Positions 1 through 9,087 are shown, numbered from the stretch's first letter. The stretch is DNA of 64,000 nucleotides from EB88 sp964249695 (GCA_964249695.1 CAXUDF010000001.1:1-64000); one strand, 5' to 3'. Translations and numbers: made by a program. Notes: a model not told the origin generated them from the letters alone.

Positions 1-56
1 GGCCCTTTGGCTCTGGAACGAGAGCTTGGGGTGGGGCCCTTTGGCTCTGGAACGAG
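1..56. repeat. 22-bp direct repeat at window edge
   Basis: Positions 1-22 and 35-56 are identical (GGCCCTTTGGCTCTGGAACG plus AG), separated by 12 bases. They lie downstream of the M28 peptidase gene, which ends at 127 on the minus strand. The left neighbour is outside the window, so whether this is intergenic or the end of another gene cannot be told. No further copy was noticed. Confidence 0.6.
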
Positions 57-126
57 GGCGTTGGACGCGTCCTTGGGCGCCGGCATGAAGGCTTCGGGAC
101 GCGTCTTTCGCGCGAGAAGGAAAGCT

Positions 127-1953
127 TTAATGGGCTTCGGGTTTGCCGCTGTCGGGCGTGGGGACCTGGGCGTTGGGGTAGAGGTTGGGGAGCGGGGCGG
201 TTTGGGTGCGGTCGAGCTCCGGGTGCGGGAAGGGTTTGCGGGGAAGCATGGCTTCGCGCTGCGAGGTGTTCCAGAGAAAAATGGCTTCGAGGATCGCGCC
301 CTGCTCCAGATCAAACGGATGGAGGCGGTCGACGGTGTCCATGTCGGAGTGGTGCGTGCGGGTTTCGTAGTCCATCGGGTCCTGGATGAACTGGAAGCCG
401 GGCAGGCCGACGGCGTCGTAGCTGAGGTGGTCGGTGCCGCCGGTGTTCCGGTAGGTGACCGTGGTGACGCCGAGATCGGCGAGGGGCGCGATCCATTGGC
501 GGAAGATGGGCCCGACGGCGAAATTTCCCTGGGTGTAAATGCCGCGGACCTCCCCGGTGCCGTTATCGAGGTTGTAGTAGGCGTCCAGCGTTTCCCATTC
601 CTTGGTGGTGGTGAGGGCGCCATGGTGGGCGAGGTAGCCCGGCGTGCCGGCGGGGTCGGGCGGGTTCGGAGGGCCGAAGGTGCCGAAGTGCTGGCGAACA
701 TAGCCCTGCGAGCCGAAGAGGCCCTCTTCTTCGCCGCTCCACAGGGCGATGCGGATGGTGCGGCGCGGGGGCACGCCGAGCGCCTTGAGGATGCGCACGG
801 CCTCCATGGCCATGACGGTGCCGGCGCCGTTGTCGGTGGCGCCGGTGCCGGAGATCCAGCTGTCAAGGTGGCCGCCGACCATGACGACCTCCTTTTTTAG
901 CTGGGGGTCGGTGCCGGGGATCTCGGCGACGGTGTCGAAGCCGTGCTCGTGGTCTCCGGTGAATTTGGTGTCGATATTGACCTCGACCTGCACGGGCACG
1001 TGCGCCGAGACCATGCGGGCGAGCCGGTTGTAGTGCTCGATCATGACCACGGCGTTGGGGATGGTGACGCGGTGGGCGGGGTCCTGTGCGGGGGTGGAGA
1101 GGTTGGCGCCGTTGTCGTCGAAGATGATGCCGGTGCCGCCGCCGTTGTTGCTATCGCGGCTGGGGGTGAGGATGGCGGCGACGCCCTCGTCGGCCATCAT
1201 TTTGAGCGCCTGCTGGCGGAGCGCCGTGAGGCGGCGGCGCTCGGCGAGGAGCTGCTCGCGCGTTTGGGTGGGCGCACCGGTGCGACGCCCGCCGGGGACC
1301 TCGTAGGATTCCATGTCTTTCAGTTCGGCGTCGGTGTAGCGATGGAAGAGCGGCTCGGTGAGGTCGGGGGTGGGGCGGGTGGCGCCGAGGAGGACGATTT
1401 TGCCGGCGAGCGTGCCTTTGAGCTTGTCGAGCTCGGCGGCATCGGTGAGCGGCACATAGACGACCGCGCCGGTGACAGGGCCTTTGGTGGCGGGCGACCA
1501 GGGCGCGGCCTGCAGCCAGAGCGGTTCGGGGTCGGGGGAGACCATGCGCGCCCAGGTGTTGATCTGCTGCCAGCCCATGCCGAACTCGCCCCAATCCTCG
1601 AGGTGGGCGTCCGACAGGCCGATGGCGGTGAGGGTGTCGCGGGTCCAGGCGTTCGCTTTCGCCATGTTGGGCGAGCCGGTGAGCCGCGGCCCGATGCCGT
1701 CGTCCAGGGCTTCGGCGAACTGCATCACCTTGCCGTGCTGGAGGCCTTCGCTGCGGATGCGGGCGTACATGGTGAGGTCGAGGGTTTCGGTGGCGGGCTG
1801 CGGGGCGTCGTAGCTGGGGGTGGTTTTTGCGGAGTCGCGGTCGGGTGCCCTCTTCTTTTCAGCTGCGTGTGCGGTGTGGGGCAAGGATGCGGTGAGAAGC
1901 GCAGCGAGGGCGATGGACGTACGGCGACGGACAGCACGGGGCACGAGGGGCAT
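127..1953 (-). CDS. M28-family zinc aminopeptidase, secreted
   Basis: This 608-residue protein is a secreted metallopeptidase of family M28 (Zn-dependent exopeptidase). The start at 1953 is preferred because AGGAG lies 10 bases upstream and the protein then begins with an n-region MPLVPRAVRRR and a hydrophobic core ending in HTAHA, a good signal peptide. The open frame continues upstream without coding character. Metal-site motifs appear in family order: GGHLDSW (His), TDNGAG (bridging Asp), WSGEEEG (catalytic and ligand Glu), NLDNGTG (Asp) and GTDHLSYD (His). A PA-like insert probably occupies residues 130-260. The role is likely extracellular or periplasmic peptide scavenging; substrate is unknown. 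A second M28 gene lies at 59184-60908. Confidence 0.9.
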   Translation of the reverse strand: MPLVPRAVRRRTSIALAALLTASLPHTAHAAEKKRAPDRDSAKTTPSYDAPQPATETLDLTMYARIRSEGLQHGKVMQFAEALDDGIGPRLTGSPNMAKANAWTRDTLTAIGLSDAHLEDWGEFGMGWQQINTWARMVSPDPEPLWLQAAPWSPATKGPVTGAVVYVPLTDAAELDKLKGTLAGKIVLLGATRPTPDLTEPLFHRYTDAELKDMESYEVPGGRRTGAPTQTREQLLAERRRLTALRQQALKMMADEGVAAILTPSRDSNNGGGTGIIFDDNGANLSTPAQDPAHRVTIPNAVVMIEHYNRLARMVSAHVPVQVEVNIDTKFTGDHEHGFDTVAEIPGTDPQLKKEVVMVGGHLDSWISGTGATDNGAGTVMAMEAVRILKALGVPPRRTIRIALWSGEEEGLFGSQGYVRQHFGTFGPPNPPDPAGTPGYLAHHGALTTTKEWETLDAYYNLDNGTGEVRGIYTQGNFAVGPIFRQWIAPLADLGVTTVTYRNTGGTDHLSYDAVGLPGFQFIQDPMDYETRTHHSDMDTVDRLHPFDLEQGAILEAIFLWNTSQREAMLPRKPFPHPELDRTQTAPLPNLYPNAQVPTPDSGKPEAH

Positions 1954-2035
1954 CAAGGACAAGCTCCTGGAGGAATGTGTGTGGTCAGTATGACAGCCGT
2001 ATGACGCTTGGCGGAACTGAAAGAGAAGATGAAGC

Positions 2036-2083
2036 GGGTGTCCCGTGCTTTGTCGATTTTTGACAAAGGGCGGGTGATTTTGG
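2036..2083 (+). repeat. GGGTGCCCC-type hairpin repeat, copy A
   Basis: This starts with GGGTGTCCCG and forms a stem from CCCGTGCTTTGTC (2042-2054) with GACAAAGGGCGGG (2062-2074), one G-G mismatch and one G-U pair, followed by GATTTTGGTT. It lies in the 5' region of the M28 peptidase gene. Copies B (4005) and C (9088) are close relatives; copy D (38362) shares the flank but not the inner stem. Confidence 0.8.
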
Positions 2084-2144
2084 TTCGAGGCAACACGCCG
2101 TGAAGCATGGGCCACTCGGGTTTTAGCATCAATCGTTCGGCCGC

Positions 2145-2486
2145 TTACCTTGTGGCGATCTGGCCGATGGCTACGGTGAGCGTTATGCAAAAAACAGCGT
2201 ATCGCGTCCCGAAGGCCACATAGTCCCCCGAGACAGAAGTGGCTTGCTGCGCTCGTCCGGAGAGAGCGCGTGTGGCGTACCACGCCTGGGCGAAGAGAAA
2301 CGTGAGTGGAACCAACCACATGCTCTCGGCGAGGAACGTGGCATCATAGGCTCGACCCTGCCACTTGTAGGCCATAAGAACAGGGAGGCAAGTAAGTATG
2401 AGTTGATACAGAAATTGCTGAAAGAGTGGCATGGTAACGCCAAGCCTTGGCTTGCCGAACGCAGCAGTAACAGTTGTCGTTTGCAT
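2145..2486 (-). CDS. small three-helix membrane protein, unknown
   Basis: This 113-residue protein is not recognised. The start at 2486 is set by AGGAG six bases upstream. Three hydrophobic stretches are visible: about residues 19-40 (MPLFQQFLYQLILTCLPVLM), 56-72 (MWLVPLTFLFAQAWYAT) and 95-112 (YAVFCITLTVAIGQIA). This suggests a small integral inner-membrane protein. It is followed upstream on the same strand by another small membrane protein (2605-2916) with 118 bases between them, so co-transcription is possible. No catalytic motif is visible. Confidence 0.7.
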   Translation of the reverse strand: MQTTTVTAAFGKPRLGVTMPLFQQFLYQLILTCLPVLMAYKWQGRAYDATFLAESMWLVPLTFLFAQAWYATRALSGRAQQATSVSGDYVAFGTRYAVFCITLTVAIGQIATR

Positions 2487-2604
2487 GAACAGCTCCTGGC
2501 GGGACACAGCACCAATATCATCAAGCCCAGCGCTTGGACAATGTTGCCGGTGGGGCTGCAAGCAGAGCCCTGCCGGGATCACCCAGGCGTCGGCGATGGA
2601 AACG

Positions 2605-2916
2605 CTAGCGGCCGCGGGCTTTGCGGACGATGCGGCGGATGTACTGGAAGCCGAGGAAACCGAGGGCCAGGGCGCCGACGACGAGGCCCACCGGCAGGCC
2701 GACGCGCTTGTAGGTGAGGGCGAAGTCGGGCATGTGGTGGCTCGTGGCGGAATACAGGAGCAGAACCACGATGGCGAGAAAGGTGGCGAGGAAAAAGGCG
2801 GCCATGCCGGTGGCGAGGCCCATGAGCAACGACTGGAACCAGCCGAGATCGCCCAGCGGCAATCCGAACAAGGATCCTTCACGACGTGCCCGGTCGACAT
2901 GGTTGAGTGTAGCCAT
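2605..2916 (-). CDS. small two-helix membrane protein, unknown
   Basis: This 103-residue protein of unknown function has two predicted membrane segments, about residues 28-55 (SLLMGLATGMAAFFLATFLA onward) and 72-92 (VGLPVGLVVGALALGFLGF), and ends in a basic tail, YIRRIVRKARGR. The start at 2916 is only 18 bases from the start codon of the divergent gene at 2935, leaving no room for separate non-overlapping promoters. No clear Shine-Dalgarno precedes it. The membrane topology is the only functional hint. Confidence 0.65.
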   Translation of the reverse strand: MATLNHVDRARREGSLFGLPLGDLGWFQSLLMGLATGMAAFFLATFLAIVVLLLYSATSHHMPDFALTYKRVGLPVGLVVGALALGFLGFQYIRRIVRKARGR

Positions 2917-2934
2917 TCCATTTAGAATAACCGG

Positions 2935-3954
2935 ATGGGCGACGGGGCGATGGCAGGATCGAATGCAGGGGCAGGTCTTGTGCGTGCCTCGCAGGTGGCA
3001 CGCGAAGCGGAGGTGCGCCGGTCGCCGAACGGGGTGCGCTTTGCCACCTACGGGGAAACGGGCGTACCGGCGCCGGACCTCGACCGCATGCTGGAGGCTG
3101 TGCCGGCGACGATTGCGGGCGCGCTGAAGACCAATACCTATTATTTCGTGCCGCTGGCACTGCGTGAACCGGAAGGCGGAGACTCCGGAGGCGGAGAAAC
3201 CGGAGCCGGAGGAACCGAGGGACGCGAACCCGAAGGACGTGAGCTCAGAGACAAGAAGGCGCTGACGCGTCGCCCGAAAGGGGAGTCCGACCAGGCGATG
3301 GTGGCCCCGGCGTGGACCGAGGATCTGGGCGAGGCGGCCATCTGCCACCGCAATGTGGAGCTTGACCGCGAACTGGGCAGCGGGCATCGGGGCGTATTTA
3401 TCTCCACGCGGCTGATGGGCGACCGCTTTGCGCTAAGTTTTGAGTTCTTTATCAACGTCGCCCATGCCTTTACGGACGAGGCGGGGGTCCCCCCGGCATT
3501 TACGGAGCTGGCGTGGCGGCAGGCGCAGAGCCAGGTGCGCGGGGAAACCAGCCTGGATGCGTGGGAGTCGCGGCATCTGGCGCTGGGGCAGCCGATAAAC
3601 CCTGAAGCGCCGGTGACTCCGAATGCAGGACCACGGCGTGGCCGGGGACCATTGACATTGCTGACGAATCGCTCATTTGGATCGGGAGCGGCGCTGGAAA
3701 CCCTTAGTGCGGCGGCGGCACCGGTCGTTGCGGATGAAAAAGAGCGGGAGGCCTTTGTGGAGAGCGCCTTTGCTGACGCGCTGGCGATCTATCTGCTGTC
3801 GTTGGCGCTGGATGTGGACTACAGCGAACTGCGGGAGCGAGATTACCCGCTGCTGGCGCCCGGGGCCCTGGCGGAACGGCTGCGGCTGGTGGCGGCGCTG
3901 TACCCCGCGAACGTGGGGTATGAGTTTGCGGTAAGGTATCGGCGCCGGGCGTAG
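2935..3954 (+). CDS. unrecognised conserved-looking protein (339 aa)
   Basis: I do not recognise this 339-residue protein. It has no signal peptide or membrane helix, so it is probably cytoplasmic. Residues 75-108 are a Gly/Glu-rich linker with repeated GGE and REPEGRE units, dividing an N-terminal part (about 20-70, with NGVRFATYGETGVPAPDLD) from a larger C-terminal part (about 120-339, with HRGVFISTRLMGDRFALSFE and a helical end). A second in-frame ATG at 2950 is an alternative start; neither has a convincing ribosome site. It is divergent from the small membrane protein at 2605-2916 and convergent with ruvA. Confidence 0.6.
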   Translation: MGDGAMAGSNAGAGLVRASQVAREAEVRRSPNGVRFATYGETGVPAPDLDRMLEAVPATIAGALKTNTYYFVPLALREPEGGDSGGGETGAGGTEGREPEGRELRDKKALTRRPKGESDQAMVAPAWTEDLGEAAICHRNVELDRELGSGHRGVFISTRLMGDRFALSFEFFINVAHAFTDEAGVPPAFTELAWRQAQSQVRGETSLDAWESRHLALGQPINPEAPVTPNAGPRRGRGPLTLLTNRSFGSGAALETLSAAAAPVVADEKEREAFVESAFADALAIYLLSLALDVDYSELRERDYPLLAPGALAERLRLVAALYPANVGYEFAVRYRRRA

Positions 3955-3959
3955 TGGTT

Positions 3960-3987
3960 GGTTGTACGTTCTAGGTTGTACGTTCTA
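3960..3987. repeat. 14-bp tandem repeat
   Basis: GGTTGTACGTTCTA occurs twice head to tail immediately after the stop codon at 3954, followed by a third partial unit (CGTTCTT). It directly precedes hairpin repeat copy B. Its function is unknown; replication slippage is the likely origin. Confidence 0.7.
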
Positions 3988-4004
3988 CGTTCTTCGTGGT
4001 GGTT

Positions 4005-4055
4005 GGGTGCCCCGTTCTTTGCCGATTTTGACAAGGGGCGGGGTGCTTTTGGTTT
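4005..4055 (+). repeat. GGGTGCCCC hairpin repeat, copy B
   Basis: The sequence reads GGGTGCCCCGTTCTTTGCCG, then ATTTTGACAAGGGGCGGGG. CCCCG (4010-4014) pairs with CGGGG (4039-4043) and the inner stem continues with G-U pairs and one mismatch. It is followed by TGCTTTTGGTTT, as in copies A and C. It lies between two convergent genes, so it could also act as a transcript-end hairpin, although no T-run follows. Confidence 0.8.
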
Positions 4056-4100
4056 CCGGGAGCCTTTCGGTGAAGGATAGGAGAGCGTGCGGCTAGCGAG

Positions 4101-4700
4101 CTAGCGGACGGCGGCGATGGCGGCGCGGAAGAGGCGTTCGAAGTCGGTGGTGGCTTCTGGAATTTTTGCGGCAGTTTCGACAGCTTTCTGGGCGGTGGCG
4201 CGTGAGTAGCCCAGGTTGGTCAGGGCGCTGAGCACATCTTCGGCGACCGCGCCCAGCGACGGGCGGGCGGGCTCGCTGGCTGGGGCGGAGCCAGCCAGGC
4301 CGTCGAGCTTGTCTTTCAGTTCCAGTACGACACGCTCGGCGGTTTTTTTGCCGATGCCGGGGATCTTCGTGAGGGTGGCGTGATCGCCGCCGCGAATGGC
4401 CCCGATGAGACGATCGGCACTGATGCCGCTGAGGACCGTGATGGCGAGCTTGGGGCCGATGCCGGCGATGGTGAGCAGTTTTTCGAAGAGGCGCTTCTCG
4501 GTGAGGTCTCCGAAGCCGAAGAGTTGTAGCGCATCTTCGCGTACATGAGTATGCACGTGCAGCGCGGCTCCGGTTCCCGGATCGCCGAGCTCGGTGTAGG
4601 TGGCCACAGAAATGGCGAGTTCATACCCAACGCCGCCGCAATCAAGGATGACGGTGGCGGGGGTTTTCGCGAAGATCTGTCCGCGGAGATGCGCGATCAC
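4101..4700 (-). CDS. ruvA: Holliday junction helicase subunit RuvA
   Basis: RuvA is the tetrameric DNA-binding subunit that holds Holliday junctions for the RuvB motor. The 199-residue product has the three expected domains: an OB fold at about 1-62 (IAHLRGQIFAKTP, GVGYEL), tandem helix-hairpin-helix motifs at about 70-140 (IAGIGPKLA and IPGIGKKTAERVVLELKDKL), and a C-terminal RuvB-binding three-helix domain (AVAEDVLSALTNLGYSRATA). The GTG start at 4700 is chosen because family members begin with M-I-A/G-x-L-R-G; a TTG at 4724 is possible. No ruvC or ruvB is adjacent. Confidence 0.95.
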   Translation of the reverse strand: MIAHLRGQIFAKTPATVILDCGGVGYELAISVATYTELGDPGTGAALHVHTHVREDALQLFGFGDLTEKRLFEKLLTIAGIGPKLAITVLSGISADRLIGAIRGGDHATLTKIPGIGKKTAERVVLELKDKLDGLAGSAPASEPARPSLGAVAEDVLSALTNLGYSRATAQKAVETAAKIPEATTDFERLFRAAIAAVR

Positions 4701-4823
4701 AGGGGTGATTGTAGAGGAACGCAAAAAGCCGCGAAGGGTGGGGAGCCCGGGGCTTCGATGCGTAGGGCACCCGGTATGTCGCTGGGGAAGACAATCTAGG
4801 AAACGAGAACTAGGGAACGAGGA

Positions 4824-5732
4824 CTAGGGAACAAGGACGATTTTGCCCGTGCCGCCTTTTTCCGCCAGAGCCTGGGCGGCGGCGGCTTCGGCGAGCGGCA
4901 TGACTTGCCCGATGGGCAGCTTCAACCGGCCGTCGCGGAGCGCCTCGCCGTAGTGCACGACCGTCCCGGGGTCGGGCTGCGCGCTCATGGCCTTTATGCG
5001 AACCAGAGGGTGCAGCAGGGCGTCCGCCGGCGGCCCCAGCACACTGCCATACAGGCCGCCGGGTCTGACTTTGGCCAGCAATTTGGGTGCGAGTTTGCCG
5101 CCGATCGTGTCTGCCACGCCATCCAGCAGGCCGAGGCGGGCCAGGTCGGCGTCCTCCTCCAGATTGATCGCGGCGACGGCCCCAAGGGCCATCGCTTCGT
5201 CCATCTGCTTTTTACGAATGCCGGCGATGACCTTCGCTCCAATTTCCAGTGCAGCCAGCAGGGCACAGCGGCCCACGCTGCCGGTAGCACCCGTGAGCAG
5301 GATGGTTTGCCCGGCCTGCACCTCCGTCGCGAGGCGAATCAACTGGTCGCCGGTAAGCGCCACGAGCGGAACCGTGGCGGCGTCGGTCATGCCGAGGCCT
5401 TCCGGAATGCGTGCGAGCGCGGCGGCGGGCACCACGCAAAATTCGGCATAGGTGTGCATCGCCAGGGCAAAGACCTTGTCCCCGACAGCAAAGCCGTTGA
5501 CGCCGGGGCCAAGCGACTCGATCACCCCGGCAAGGTCACGGCCCAGAACGCCGGGAAACTGCACGGGAAAGCGATCCTTGTCGGTACCGGAGCGCATCTT
5601 CCAGTCGATCGGGTTAACGCTGACGGCCAACATGCGCACGCGCACCTCCCCCGGACCGGGTTGGGGGTCGGGGAAGTCCTCGTACCGCAGCCTGGATGCG
5701 TCGCCGTATTCGTGTAACACCGATGCTTTCAT
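4824..5732 (-). CDS. NADP-dependent quinone oxidoreductase-like protein
   Basis: This is a 302-residue zinc-independent medium-chain dehydrogenase/reductase. The N-terminal GroES-like fold (about 1-120) has the family opening MKASVLHEYGDASRLRYEDFPDPQPGPGEV in shortened form, NPIDWKMRSG and PGVLGRDLAGV. The Rossmann part carries LLTGATGSVGRCALLAALEI at about residues 145-165. There are no structural zinc cysteines, fitting the quinone oxidoreductase branch. The start at 5732 has AGAGGG seven bases upstream. The length is slightly short of the usual 305-330. Substrate cannot be read from sequence. Confidence 0.85.
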   Translation of the reverse strand: MKASVLHEYGDASRLRYEDFPDPQPGPGEVRVRMLAVSVNPIDWKMRSGTDKDRFPVQFPGVLGRDLAGVIESLGPGVNGFAVGDKVFALAMHTYAEFCVVPAAALARIPEGLGMTDAATVPLVALTGDQLIRLATEVQAGQTILLTGATGSVGRCALLAALEIGAKVIAGIRKKQMDEAMALGAVAAINLEEDADLARLGLLDGVADTIGGKLAPKLLAKVRPGGLYGSVLGPPADALLHPLVRIKAMSAQPDPGTVVHYGEALRDGRLKLPIGQVMPLAEAAAAQALAEKGGTGKIVLVP

Positions 5733-6142
5733 CGTCGTGCCCTCTTTGGTGGTCCGCTGGGACCCCTTTCGCAAAGTTTGATGCGGTCGCTCAGGATGTG
5801 ACGGGTCCCCAAACACAGGAGGCGCCTGGCTGGTTGGGGGCTTCGTGAGGGTTCGTGGGCTGGGCATGGAGAGCACCCCGCCCTCTGCGGTGAGCTGAAA
5901 AGGATGGGGCACCCGGTTTGTGGGATACCCGGTTCTTGGAGCGCTCCCGATCCATGGGGCACCCAGTCGATCACAAGCCGAAAGGCTTTGCGGCTCTTTG
6001 GTTAGGCGAAGTTTGCATTTCGTTTACCCCGGCCGAAAGATTTCTGTTCAGGTCCATCCCTCTTTTGTGCTACGTTGGACGCATTCCCAGTACCACCCTT
6101 TGGTAATGCTTGCCAGTAACACCTAGAGTCCAGGAGTCTTTG
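5733..6142. other. 410-bp intergenic region between divergent genes
   Basis: This separates the oxidoreductase (minus) from the S53 peptidase (plus) and should contain both promoters; I see no convincing -35/-10 pair. It holds two copies of ATGGGGCACCC (around 5904 and 5953) separated by GGGATACCCGGTTCTTGGAG. On the minus strand these read GGGTGCCCCAT, the same flank that marks the hairpin repeats, but no stem follows. They may be decayed copies. Confidence 0.5.
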
Positions 6143-8296
6143 ATGGCCCGCCGTCTCTTCCCCTTCATGCGTTCTGCGCTTGCCCTGGCTGCCGGGCTTG
6201 CCGCAAATGTCTGTGTTGCCCAGGCCCACAAACAGAGTTTTCTTTCGGGAACCATCAACGAGGCGCACACGGTGAAGGTGACCGGCAACGTGCGGCCGGA
6301 GGTAACAGCGGAGAACGATCGGGGTCCCCGTGCCGACTCTGCTCCCATGACGGGGTTGCAGCTGGTGTTGCACCGCTCGGACGAGAACCAGGCTGCATTT
6401 GAAAGTTACCTTGCCGATCTGCACAATCCGCAGTCGCCAAACTTCCACAAATGGCTCAGTAATGCGGAGATCGGCACCAACTTCGGGCCGTCCGCGAGCG
6501 ATCTGGCCCACGTCAGTCAGTGGCTCACGGATAAGGGCTTTTCCGTAAATTCGGTCTCGCCCGATGGGCTTGTTGTGGAGTTCAACGGCACCGCCGGCTT
6601 GGTACATCAGACGTTTCATACGGCGATCCACGACCTCGTTGTGAACGGCAAAGCGCATTTTGCCAATGTGAGCGATCCGGAGATTCCGGAGGGGCTGGCC
6701 CCCGTGGTTTCGGGCATTGCTTCGCTCCACAACTTCATGCCGCACGCGCTTTCACACCCGCGCACGCAGGCTGCGGTGCAGGGCATCCGCCAAGGCAATG
6801 GCGGCAGCGGCTATAACTACCTTTCGGCAGCCGACCTCCAGACGATCTATAACTTCAATCCGCTGCTCGCTTCCGGCATCACCGGCAAGGGGCAGACGGT
6901 TGTCCTGATCGAGGACACGGACCAGTACAGCCTCGGCGACTGGCAGGTGTTTCGCAAAGTGTTCGGGCTGAACAAGGCGTACCCATATGGCACGCTGACG
7001 CAGGCTCACCCGGCAGGCTCCAACACCTGCACCGCGCCGGGCGCCAATGGCGATGATGCCGAAGCGGCGATCGATGTCGACTGGGCTACCGCGGCCGCGC
7101 CCAACGCGGCGTTGATCAACGCGGCCTGCGCCGACACCGCACAATTCGGCGGCTTTTTAGCGTTGGCGAACCTGCTCCAGAGCGCCAATCCGCCCAGGAT
7201 CGTCAGCATCAGCTATGGCGAAACCGAAACGGCGCTGGGCGCGACGGAGAACCTGTACATCAGAAACCTGTATGCGACGGCGGCGGCCGAAGGCGTTTCC
7301 GTGTTCGTTTCTTCGGGAGACGAGGGTGCGGCGAGCGCGGATGCCAACCGCAGCGTGGCCACGCACGGCATCCAGGTGAGCGGCTTCACCTCCACGCCCT
7401 ATAACATCTCCGTGGGCGGCACCGATTACGGCAACATTGCGTTGCACAGCCAGGGCACATACTTCAGCGACACCAACCTGCCCAACTTCCGGACGGCGCT
7501 CTCCTATATTCCGGAGATCCCATGGAATGATTCCTGTGCCGGCGAACTGCTGACCGACTACTATGGCTATCCGCGCACGGGTCCGGGCAGCATCTGCAAC
7601 GCGACCTCATCGCTGCACACGACGGCCAGCGGCAGCGGTGGTCCCAGCGGCTGCGCGACGGGTGCAACCGCGACGCGCGACGTGGTGAGCGGCACCTGCA
7701 AGGGCTACACGAAACCCTTGTGGCAGCAGCTGGTCGGCGTGCCGAGCGACGGCGTTCGCGATGTTCCCGATGTATCGCTGATGGCCTCCAACGGCTTCTG
7801 GGGTGAGTACTATGCGACCTGCATCTCGGACCCCGCCGGCAGCTTTACGCCGTGCACGGGCGATCCGTCCTCCTGGGCGGGCTTTGGCGGCACGTCGATC
7901 TCGAGCCCGATCTGGGCGGGCATTCAGGCGCTGGTCAATCAATCGACCGGAACAATCTGGGGCAACTCGAACACGGTGCTGTATGCGCTGGCGAACCAGG
8001 CCTATGGCGATACCGGTAACGCGAGCTGCAACTCGTCGCTCGGCAACCAGGTGGGCTCCAATTGCGTGTTTTACGATGTAACGCAGGGGGACATGGCGGT
8101 TAATTGCACGGGTTCGTTCAACTGCTACATCAGCGGTGGCACCTATGGCGTGCTTTCGACCAGCGACACCACGCTGGCGCCGGCCTATCGCACGACCGTG
8201 GGCTATGATTTCGCCACGGGTATCGGCACCACCAACACCACCAACCTCGTGAACGCGTGGACGCGCTATGTGACGGTACTCGCCACGGCTCGCTGA
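6143..8296 (+). CDS. pro-kumamolisin, S53 family serine-carboxyl peptidase
   Basis: This is a 717-residue secreted acid peptidase of the sedolisin/kumamolisin family. Residues 1-28 are a signal peptide (MARRLFPFMRSALALAAGLA onward, ending VAQA). An activation pro-domain spans about 50-200 (LVLHRSDENQAAFESYLADL, NFHKWL). The catalytic domain follows, with the Glu/Asp pair E307 and D311 in EAAIDVDW and the nucleophile S585 in GFGGTSISSP, all as expected for S53. AGGAG sits 7 bases before the ATG at 6143. The role is probably digestion of extracellular protein at acid pH, fitting an acidophilic soil heterotroph. It may share its context with the PEP-CTERM gene 132 bases downstream. Confidence 0.93.
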   Translation: MARRLFPFMRSALALAAGLAANVCVAQAHKQSFLSGTINEAHTVKVTGNVRPEVTAENDRGPRADSAPMTGLQLVLHRSDENQAAFESYLADLHNPQSPNFHKWLSNAEIGTNFGPSASDLAHVSQWLTDKGFSVNSVSPDGLVVEFNGTAGLVHQTFHTAIHDLVVNGKAHFANVSDPEIPEGLAPVVSGIASLHNFMPHALSHPRTQAAVQGIRQGNGGSGYNYLSAADLQTIYNFNPLLASGITGKGQTVVLIEDTDQYSLGDWQVFRKVFGLNKAYPYGTLTQAHPAGSNTCTAPGANGDDAEAAIDVDWATAAAPNAALINAACADTAQFGGFLALANLLQSANPPRIVSISYGETETALGATENLYIRNLYATAAAEGVSVFVSSGDEGAASADANRSVATHGIQVSGFTSTPYNISVGGTDYGNIALHSQGTYFSDTNLPNFRTALSYIPEIPWNDSCAGELLTDYYGYPRTGPGSICNATSSLHTTASGSGGPSGCATGATATRDVVSGTCKGYTKPLWQQLVGVPSDGVRDVPDVSLMASNGFWGEYYATCISDPAGSFTPCTGDPSSWAGFGGTSISSPIWAGIQALVNQSTGTIWGNSNTVLYALANQAYGDTGNASCNSSLGNQVGSNCVFYDVTQGDMAVNCTGSFNCYISGGTYGVLSTSDTTLAPAYRTTVGYDFATGIGTTNTTNLVNAWTRYVTVLATAR

Positions 8297-8428
8297 TGCC
8301 GGCCTCGATCGAGAGGGCGGTAAGCGGGACCGGGCGATGTCTTCGCCGCAACAAATTTTCGCCGCAACAAGATCTGTCGCAACAAGATGAGCACCAAAGA
8401 ATAAGGACCCAACCCAAGGACGAAACCC

Positions 8429-9058
8429 ATGCGGAAACTGATTTCTCTCTGTTCTCTTTTTCTCGTTGCCCTGCCCGGCGCTCTTGCGGCAAAGGCGGAG
8501 GTTTGCAACGGGGCCGCTAACAACCTGGTCTCGAACTGCGGGTTCGAGACCGGGGACTTCACCGGCTGGACCGGCACGACCACCACGGACCTGTTTTCCG
8601 GTGTGGATAACGGCAATCCTTTTGCCATCGGCACCACGCCGTATGAGGGAAATCTCGAGGCCTTTCTGGGCAGTGTGGGCGCGTCCACCACGCTCTCCCA
8701 AACCCTGGCCACCACGGCCGGGGGCACCTACAACATCGAGTTCGCGCTGCTGAACGACACCACCCAGCTGACCCCGTACACCAATTCCTTCAGCGTGATG
8801 TTTAACGGTGCGACCCTGTTTTCCGAGACGGACGTGGCAGCGGATGCGTATACGCTGTACAGCTTTTCGGGAACGGCGGCCGGCCCGTCCACCACGCTTT
8901 CCTTCACCAGTCGCAACGACCAGGGCGACTTCGACCTGGACTCGGTGAGCGCGGTGGCGACCTCTTCGTCCGTGACTCCCGAACCGTCCTCTTTCCTGCT
9001 GCTCGGGACGGGCTTGCTCGGCGGGATGGGTGTGCTACGGCGGCGGTGGATGGCCTAG
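8429..9058 (+). CDS. PEP-CTERM sorting-domain protein
   Basis: This is a 209-residue exported protein. It starts with a signal peptide (MRKLISLCSLFLVALPGALA), followed by a beta-rich domain with a CBM-like opening (NLVSNCGFETGDFTGWT). The C-terminus is a textbook PEP-CTERM tripartite signal: TPEPSSF, a hydrophobic helix LLLGTGLLGGMGVL and the basic end RRRWM. Such proteins are processed by an exosortase and anchored at, or released from, the cell surface; no exosortase gene is in this window. AAGGA lies upstream of the ATG at 8429. Three imperfect copies of CGCCGCAACAA (8346-8385) lie in its leader. Confidence 0.88.
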   Translation: MRKLISLCSLFLVALPGALAAKAEVCNGAANNLVSNCGFETGDFTGWTGTTTTDLFSGVDNGNPFAIGTTPYEGNLEAFLGSVGASTTLSQTLATTAGGTYNIEFALLNDTTQLTPYTNSFSVMFNGATLFSETDVAADAYTLYSFSGTAAGPSTTLSFTSRNDQGDFDLDSVSAVATSSSVTPEPSSFLLLGTGLLGGMGVLRRRWMA

Positions 9059-9087
9059 GTATCCTCGTAGAGAAGACGAAGAAGAAT

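Noticed and set aside
943..2004. 353-residue open frame opposite the M28 peptidase
   Set aside because: Its frame is a low-complexity Gly/Val/Ala shadow of the real gene on the minus strand, produced by high GC; no domain or ribosome site.
4701..4724. TTG start at 4724 for ruvA
   Set aside because: It adds eight residues before the conserved V/M-I-A-H-L-R-G start and has no ribosome site; GTG at 4700 fits the family.
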